DNA from: Acholoe squamosa
Lineage: Eukaryota > Annelida > Polychaeta > Phyllodocida > Polynoidae
Direction: 5' to 3'
DNA: 64,000 nucleotides
Assembly: GCA_949317995.1 (NCBI GenBank)
Contig: OX439036.1
Span: 105,999,669 to 106,063,668 of the forward strand
In this document: positions 58,727 through 64,000 of the stretch, piece by piece
How the letters are laid out: the number at the start of each line of letters is the position of its first letter
Position numbering within the stretch: position 1 is the first letter of the stretch
Notes under the pieces: model-generated
Databases searched by the model: none
Seen by the model: only the letters and a program-made list of their open reading frames with translations
Told to the model about the DNA's origin: nothing
Program-made: the position numbers and the translations under genes

Positions 58727-58855
58727 TGGCCTGACATTCTCTACCTTCCAACTACCCTGGATCAGTATGGTATACATAGGGGGAGTGACACAATCAAGTG
58801 AACAGTCCCTCTGAAGGCTCTGCGCACCCGATGGGGGAACGAACCCCTACAGGTG

Positions 58856-59380
58856 TATTAACCCATTAAGGGCAGAAGACACATGAGTTATCTGGCCATG
58901 GGGGCAGCCTTTAAATTTCCTAGGAGTAAGGGCCTACCTTCTATTAAATGCACCTGCACTAATAACTGCACCCCTCACCTTTTGGGCTGTAAGCACACAC
59001 CCCTGGTGTCAAATCATGCTAATGTTAACGTAAAGTTTTTTTAGAGCAAAATCAATGGTTTTTAGACTTTAGGGGTGTGCCTTTCGGAAATGATTTTTTG
59101 TATTAAGGTTTCGACCATCTAATGATTAATTTTCAGCACCGGTGCGGTTATTAGAATGAATATGTATTCATAGTCCCTGCACAATTCCTATGTTTAAGGA
59201 GGGCTAAAATGAACATTAGGCCTACATGGTGTCAACTATAGTCGACGCTAGACCCACCACGGTGTTGACTATAGTCAATGCTAATCATTAAAAGATTGAA
59301 GTAATACTCCCATGAATTATAGCTAAAAGAGAGGTATAATTATATGTATCACACAATGTATAGGCATGGTTTGGGCATTT
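58856..59380. other. Stretch without gene
   Basis: Only a short repeat of GGTGT(C/T)(A/G)ACTATAGTC at 59228-59278 is noticed. Confidence 0.4.
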
Positions 59381-59804
59381 ATGTTAGATAAAAAGAATAT
59401 TCATGGATGATCGTTATTGGGGGGTGCACTTTATTCTCAACCTATTGTAGTGGTTTGTATTGACTTAAATGTTGGGTGGCTCGTTGGCTCGCTTATCACT
59501 AAAGGTACCAACACAACATATTCAGGTTGGGCAAAGCCCCAGATCACCCCTACCGCTCGGGTAGGCCTTTTATTCACGTACTTTCTGTGCCAGGTATACG
59601 TCTTGACTGGACCAGGTCCAGTCCCCTTCTGCGGATCGTCCGGCTTCTTAGTAGAAGCTGGAAGCGAGGCATGGTGCTGCCCCCTCTTGTACCAAACGGG
59701 TATTGCGAAGCGACACCTGGTTGGCATAGAAGGAACAAGTACCACAAGAGCACGTCTCTCGGATGAACCGCACTAATATATATACAACGATGCCGGCCCC
59801 TACA
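59381..59804 (-). repeat. 3' LTR of element C
   Basis: Starts (- strand) TGTAGGGGCCGG after a GTAGTGGGGGTGG purine tract (complement of 59805-59817). TATATATAT lies near its start and GAATAAAG near 59430. The far end is not fixed; 59381 is an estimate. Confidence 0.55.
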
Positions 59805-59817
59805 CCACCCCCACTAC

Positions 59818-60591
59818 AGTTTACCTAGGGTTGGTGTTAAGAATACCTATTGTTAACATTATACAGTAAATATACATAGGTAAATCTATAACGATATGTT
59901 CATATAGAATATATAACATTAAAGGGGCATTATAAATAATATGTACATAGTAGTAGGCATCGTCGCATATAATCCAAAGTAACTAAATAATAATAATTAT
60001 AGGAAGTGGTGCCTTATGCACCATCGACCTATGGTGGTATATTAATATGTAACAATGTTACAATGTTATTATAGTTAATGACGTATTAAAAATACGGAGG
60101 CGTACATGGAATGATATATCAGTAGTAATATTTACAATGGGAAATACGTGACCCGAAGGGGGTAGATAACCCGAGAAAGAAATTTTTGTTAGATTATTTA
60201 ACAAAAATATGCTTCATATAGAAAAATAATTTACATACGATATAATATTAAATAAATGGGTGTCCTACCAGGGTAGCAGGATCACCCTAACAATATACTG
60301 GACTTCCGGTGAACCTGGAACTACTGGTTTCTGCAGCTCCACCCGGCGACATACGAGTGTTGGCAAGCCACGTTGCTGTTATGATGTGCCCTGATGAAGA
60401 TGGGAAGATGGAGCCCCGGTTTGGTGTAGAAGGTAATCCAATTGGTGTTTCGGGTAGCGTCCATCTTGGCTACAGGTGTTAGTTCCAGTCCGTCGGGTCC
60501 AATTCGAGGATATAAACCTCTGGCATCATATGTGCCTTTACCCTTGAGTACAATATAACTCCGTCAGATGGACACTTAAAGATCCTCGGGA
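59818..60591 (-). other. 3' non-coding region of element C
   Basis: AT-rich, no open frame of note. Confidence 0.45.
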
Positions 60592-62110
60592 TCAGGGTCC
60601 ATCTGCGGTAGGAGCCATGCTGCTGCTGCTACTGGTAGTTAGCAGCTTAGGGGTCTCGGTGAAGGTGTCGCTGGCCAAGCTCAGCGCACCCATCCCCTCA
60701 GAGGGACTGTCTACTGCCTCGGCAGGGGCACCCGAAGCGATGGAGAGGGACGACGCAGAGCCGTCCCATTCGTCCAGGTGCTTACCGAAGCAGAGGAAAA
60801 ACTCCTTGTACTTATGGATGTACCCGGCATTCTCAGTGCGGTGGAACTCCTTAAGCTTTTCAGCTTCCCTCTGCTGTCTCCGGCAGGATAGGAGAGCCCC
60901 CTCGACTCTCTTCAACTCCTGCTCCCGGATCTTCTCTTCCTCCCTCTTCTGGATTTTGTAAACCAGATTGAAGGTGGCTTCAGTCATACTCAGCCAGTAG
61001 TAGTCAATAGACTTCTGGTGGTGGAGTGCCTGCCATTCTGCCATCAGGTCATTCTGGATCTAGGCAGTATGGACGTCGCGGTGGTCGACGAACGTATTCG
61101 GATCCTGAAGACCTGACAGGGTGCTGGCTATTAGTCCCATAACGGGCACCCGAGGGGCCGCTGGTGGGACTATAGCTGGAGGGGGTGCAGCAGCCTGCAC
61201 AGTGACAGGCGGAGCGCCTGCTGAAGGGACTGAGGGACCCTCAACAGTGGTGCTTCCTCGGCCTCGGCCGCCGCCCGGGGGAACTCGGGTGGACTCTATG
61301 CCACCACGGCCTCTACCCCGAGCCTTGGCTCTGCCCAAAGGGGTTAGGACCTGTGATTCGGGTCCCGCTGGTCCCATTGCAGGGAACTTCGCTGCGTATT
61401 CATTGTACGTGGGGCGCTTGCCGGATGATCCTTCACTGGCCCACCATGCACTGTGTCCGGATGGGGCACCAAAGTAGGTGCTCCAGTCATCCCGACTGCC
61501 AGTGGCTTCACTCGGGGGTGCTCTGTAGATGCTGGAGGTGGTGTTGGAGCAGCTGCCTGGCTAACCACCCGATGGGTCTGGTTGCCAGGCATGTCCAAAG
61601 CCGAGACTTGTTGTCCCAACTGGCGACGATCAGCTGGGTTAGCTGGTCTTGGCTGATCCTTATTACCCGAAGGGCTTACGGATCGGTCCGCGCGGGTCCT
61701 TTTGGAGGCACTGGTGGCCGTAGCCGAACCTCCATTGGTCCCCTTCGAATGGGCTTTGCCTTTCTCCCGTTTGTCATCGCCCCGCCACTTCTTCACCTTC
61801 AGGTGCACCTCGGTGGGCATCCCGAACTTGGTGGGTGAGAAGTTTACGGCGAAGTACACCATGAGGTTGGCACTCCTCCATGAGCAGAATTCGGACTCGA
61901 ACGCCTGCTCCTTGACTTCCTTAATGCTCAACACTGCGCAGTTAGCCAGGAGCTCGTTGAAACACTTAACGGCTCGTTTCCGGGTCTTCTCCAGGCCGGT
62001 ACCATGAACTTTCTGCAAATGCAGAGCCATGTCCCGGCGCCAGTGAGTGGTAAACGAGCCGGCGCGGCGTCAATCGTCCCCTGTGCCATCACAGTCGGAC
62101 GATCTTCCAA
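60592..62110 (-). pseudogene. ORF3 of element C: C2H2 finger, Pro-rich linker, coiled coil
   Basis: A finger-like SDCDGTGDD and MALHLQKVHGTGLEKTRKR, with TGA between them, leads into a helix FNELLANCAVLSIKEV that resembles RHLKEEHQVG and its following helix in element B. A basic and Pro/Ala-rich linker follows (61377-61700). The last part, 61044-60592, has MAEWQALHHQKSIDYYWLS, a charged coiled coil (EEEKIREQELKRVEGALL) and CFGKHLDEWDG; element B has MTDWQQRHHAL and a similar FG..LSDWDG. A Ser-rich tail ends the protein. Breaks between the parts at about 61350 and 61050. Confidence 0.65.
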
Positions 62111-62427
62111 TTTAAAAAATTGGCAACTGTGTTGGACTCCTCCCGAAGGATTCGTCCAACAAAAAGTGGAGGTGTAGGGGGGCTAACCACGCAGCTAAAG
62201 GCCGCTGGAGGCCAAACAATAACTGGAGCAAAACAGGTGACGTCTTACCACCACGAGTCCGCTCTAGTTATGACCAAAATGACGTCAGACCTCTCGTCTC
62301 GCGAGATCCCACAATGGGCTATCCGGTGACCTAGTTCTGCGCTTTCCCGCTGCACCCGCGGCGCACCTAGCGGTCTAGATCCGAACTAACATTCGACTCG
62401 ACATGTGAGACGCGGGTTGCTACCCGA
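62111..62427. promoter_or_regulatory. Candidate bidirectional promoter in element C
   Basis: CpG-rich spacer between the divergent antisense frame and ORF3. It holds TGACGTCA (62280-62287, CRE), GTGACGTC (about 62238) and the palindrome TCTCGCGAGA (62297-62306), a known Pol II promoter motif in animals. No experimental support. Confidence 0.4.
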
Positions 62428-62655
62428 GTGCTATCGGCTGGAGCTTGGCGGTATATACAACGCTATAAAGTGAATGTACCGCTTAATCCATCCGCCGCTC
62501 ACGGGATACAGCTACCCGGGGAACGCGCGTTCGACATCCCTAGCTGTGGAACGTATGTTATTCGCCTACGGCGGACAACACGCAGCAGCTCGTTGTGTAC
62601 TGAGTTAGGTAACGGCGGACCTCAACCGGGGACTGCGTCTAACGCCTTCGGTTAG
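62428..62655 (+). other. Antisense frame in element C, counterpart of 36958-37293
   Basis: Open frame without its own ATG in the visible part. WRYIQRYKVNVPLNPSAAHG can be aligned to ENKYSISLIHRINPSTTHRN of element B. It overlaps the end of pol by about 50 bp. Evidence is short and by eye. Confidence 0.3.
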
Positions 62656-63976
62656 CATTTTATTCTTCCCGGCTCTATGTACGGCCTTCTCCGGGTCACG
62701 CCTAGCCAAGGCGAGACCCTTCCCATACGTAATGCCTTCACTCAGCGAGACTTTCTTCCATTTCTTACGATTAGGCCGTTTCCTGGCCGTCGTCTTCTTT
62801 TTAATAACACCTCCTGCTTCCGGCACTTTCCTCGGCCGGCCTCTAGGGCATTCCTCGGGTACCACCATGCTGGGCCTACTCGGCGCAGGCTCAGGTGGAT
62901 GGTAACCGAACTCCCTCTCCGCCTCTTCGCGTCCTTTCCAGGGCCGAAGCTTTCCAACATTCGTCTTCCATTTCCTACTAGTAAGGCAGTCTTCCATCAT
63001 CACCGTGGACTCAGAGATGATGCGTATAATTTTAAATGGACCTTCCCAAGGCGTTACGAGCTTCAAACGTTCGAGTGGCTCGTAATACCTTAGTACTTTG
63101 TCCCCAACATTAAAACGAATTCTTTTAGCATTGGTGTCATAGCCCACCTTCTGCCATTTTGCACTTTTCAGCAGTTCTTTACGAACGGCCTCGTATGCTT
63201 GTTTGAACCTGTCCCTTAATGACTCCACAAACAACACAGTGCAGGGCGCCTCTGGGTCTATCCCAACCACTCCATACACCAGGTCGGTAGGCATAATTAT
63301 GTCCTCGCCGAACACTAGCATGTTTGGGGTGCAATTAGTGGATGAATGGACAGTGTTGTTGTAGGCGTGTACCACAAACTCACACTGCTCATCCCAGTCG
63401 TCCTGGTGGGTATTAACCAGGGGCTTTAGCACTTGTATCAAGGTTCTATTGAACCTTTCCACCTGACCATCCAACTGTGTTCGGTATGGGTTGGTTCGGG
63501 TCTTGCAGATGGCTAGGTAATGACACATTTCCTGCCATAGCTTTGACTCGAACTCTCTTCCTTGGTCACTGTGCATCATTAAGGGGACACCCAGATGTAG
63601 CACCCAGCCTTTCACAAACGCCTCGGCACATGTGGCGGCTTTGTGATTGGGAAGAGGAAACACCCGACTATACTTTGTATAGTAGTCGGTTATGACGGCC
63701 GGGTCCCGGCTTGTTTTTACAACAATCCGGGCAAGTGGCGATCCACCGAAGTAGGTCGCCTCTCATTCCGGGCCAATAGTAACGTCTCTGCAGACGCTCT
63801 ATTGATCTTTTCTTCCCGAAATGACCACTGGTTTGGTGGCCGTGGCAATAATACATGATATCCCTTCTCATCGAGGTGGGTATCACTATTTGTAACAGTC
63901 TACCGTTGGTGGAAGTGGTCTTCCACCTACACAGTACGCCATCTCGGATTTCCAGCTCGGTCCATTGAGCTATCAA
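62605..63976 (-). pseudogene. pol: Integrase of element C
   Basis: Zinc domain: CHGHQTSGHFGKKRSIERLQ and ATCPDCCKNKPG (HHCC). Then AVITDYYTKYSRVFPLPN (first Asp), MMHSDQGREFESKLWQEM (second Asp) and QLDGQVERFNRTLIQVLKPL (Glu). C-terminal domain GDKVLRYYEPLERLK and VTPWEGPFKIIRI. About 50 residues normally lying between CPDCC and the first Asp are missing and the frame changes there (about 63700). The tail is basic and ends RRSPRLRSAVT. It joins element DNA into the host genome. Confidence 0.9.
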
Positions 63977-64000
63977 TCGCCTCGTTTCCCTATCTTCTAG

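Larger units (their letters stand above)
58164..58851 (-). mobile_element. TRIM: miniature LTR retrotransposon with tRNA-like LTRs (688 bp)
   Basis: Two 221-bp direct repeats (58164-58384, 58631-58851) differ at only a handful of positions and enclose 246 bp. Read on the - strand each starts TGTAGGGG and ends CCACTACA. After the upstream LTR comes TGGTGGAGAAACCGAGTGG (complement of 58611-58629), a primer site. Before the downstream LTR comes GGGAGGAG, a polypurine tract. GGTG flanks both sides (58160-58163, 58852-58855). No coding capacity. The LTR start TGTAGGGG is the same as in elements B and C, so a related gypsy may mobilise it. Confidence 0.85.
59381..64000 (-). mobile_element. Ty3/gypsy element C, 3' part
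   Basis: On the - strand: integrase (63976-62605), an antisense frame, a CpG-rich spacer, ORF3 (62110-60592), 3' non-coding sequence and an LTR. RT and gag lie beyond the right edge. Integrase and ORF3 are clearly related to element B. Confidence 0.82.

Noticed and set aside
58598..58801. Conserved frame with NRDSNPGPSNFEAAA, present twice
   Set aside because: It is a reading of the tRNA-like unit in the TRIM LTRs; the duplication is the LTR pair, not a gene family.
61353..61838. 161-codon + strand frame in element C
   Set aside because: Antisense shadow of the Pro-rich linker of ORF3.

Overview
The window reads as repeat-rich nuclear DNA of a metazoan, most likely a marine invertebrate. 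It has spliced transposon genes, tRNA-like Pol III promoters, AATAAA-type 3' ends and almost no host gene. It combines Ty3/gypsy, LINE, DIRS-type, PIF-Harbinger and Polinton-type sequences, MITEs, mini- and microsatellites. I cannot name the species from sequence alone.

Layout: 1-4657 is the 3' part of an LTR retrotransposon (element A, + strand) ending in an LTR. 6528-12330 is a LINE on the - strand whose first ORF carries a NADAR domain; its second ORF is split by a 1.5-kb foldback minisatellite. 12424-14448 is a zone of tandem repeats, a long hairpin and SINE-like tRNA boxes. 15981-21678 is an almost intact PIF-Harbinger transposon with terminal inverted repeats, a 3-bp target duplication, a four-exon transposase and a divergent three-exon MADF-domain gene. 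22060-23516 holds microsatellites and a host tandem repeat. 23521-41681 is a complete but decayed Ty3/gypsy element (element B) with both LTRs, a 4-bp target duplication, gag, pol, an antisense ORF and a third ORF. Its integrase is interrupted by a second LINE (29688-35800) that also carries a NADAR domain. That NADAR domain is in turn interrupted by a 994-bp DNA transposon with a 7-bp duplication, so three insertions are nested. 43640-44858 may be a small host gene. 45485-45789 is an array of E2F/CCAAT/E-box-like motifs next to a decayed protein-primed DNA polymerase B gene (47005-50930, - strand) of Polinton type. 52589-53580 is a ~196-bp satellite abutting a truncated DIRS-like element (53581-56093), whose tyrosine recombinase is split by a 130-bp MITE. 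58164-58851 is a miniature LTR element (TRIM) whose LTRs contain a tRNA-like gene. 59381-64000 is the 3' part of a third gypsy element (element C, - strand).

Three points stand out. First, two different LINEs both encode a NADAR (ADP-ribose-handling) domain in ORF1, one with a C-terminal PCNA-binding-like motif. Second, gypsy elements B and C share an unusual 3' gene organisation: pol, then an antisense ORF, a promoter-like spacer, and a zinc-finger/coiled-coil ORF3; A has a related ORF3. Third, there is a TRIM whose LTR carries a tRNA-like Pol III unit resembling its own primer site. Most coding regions are broken by stops or frameshifts; the Harbinger accessory gene is fully open.
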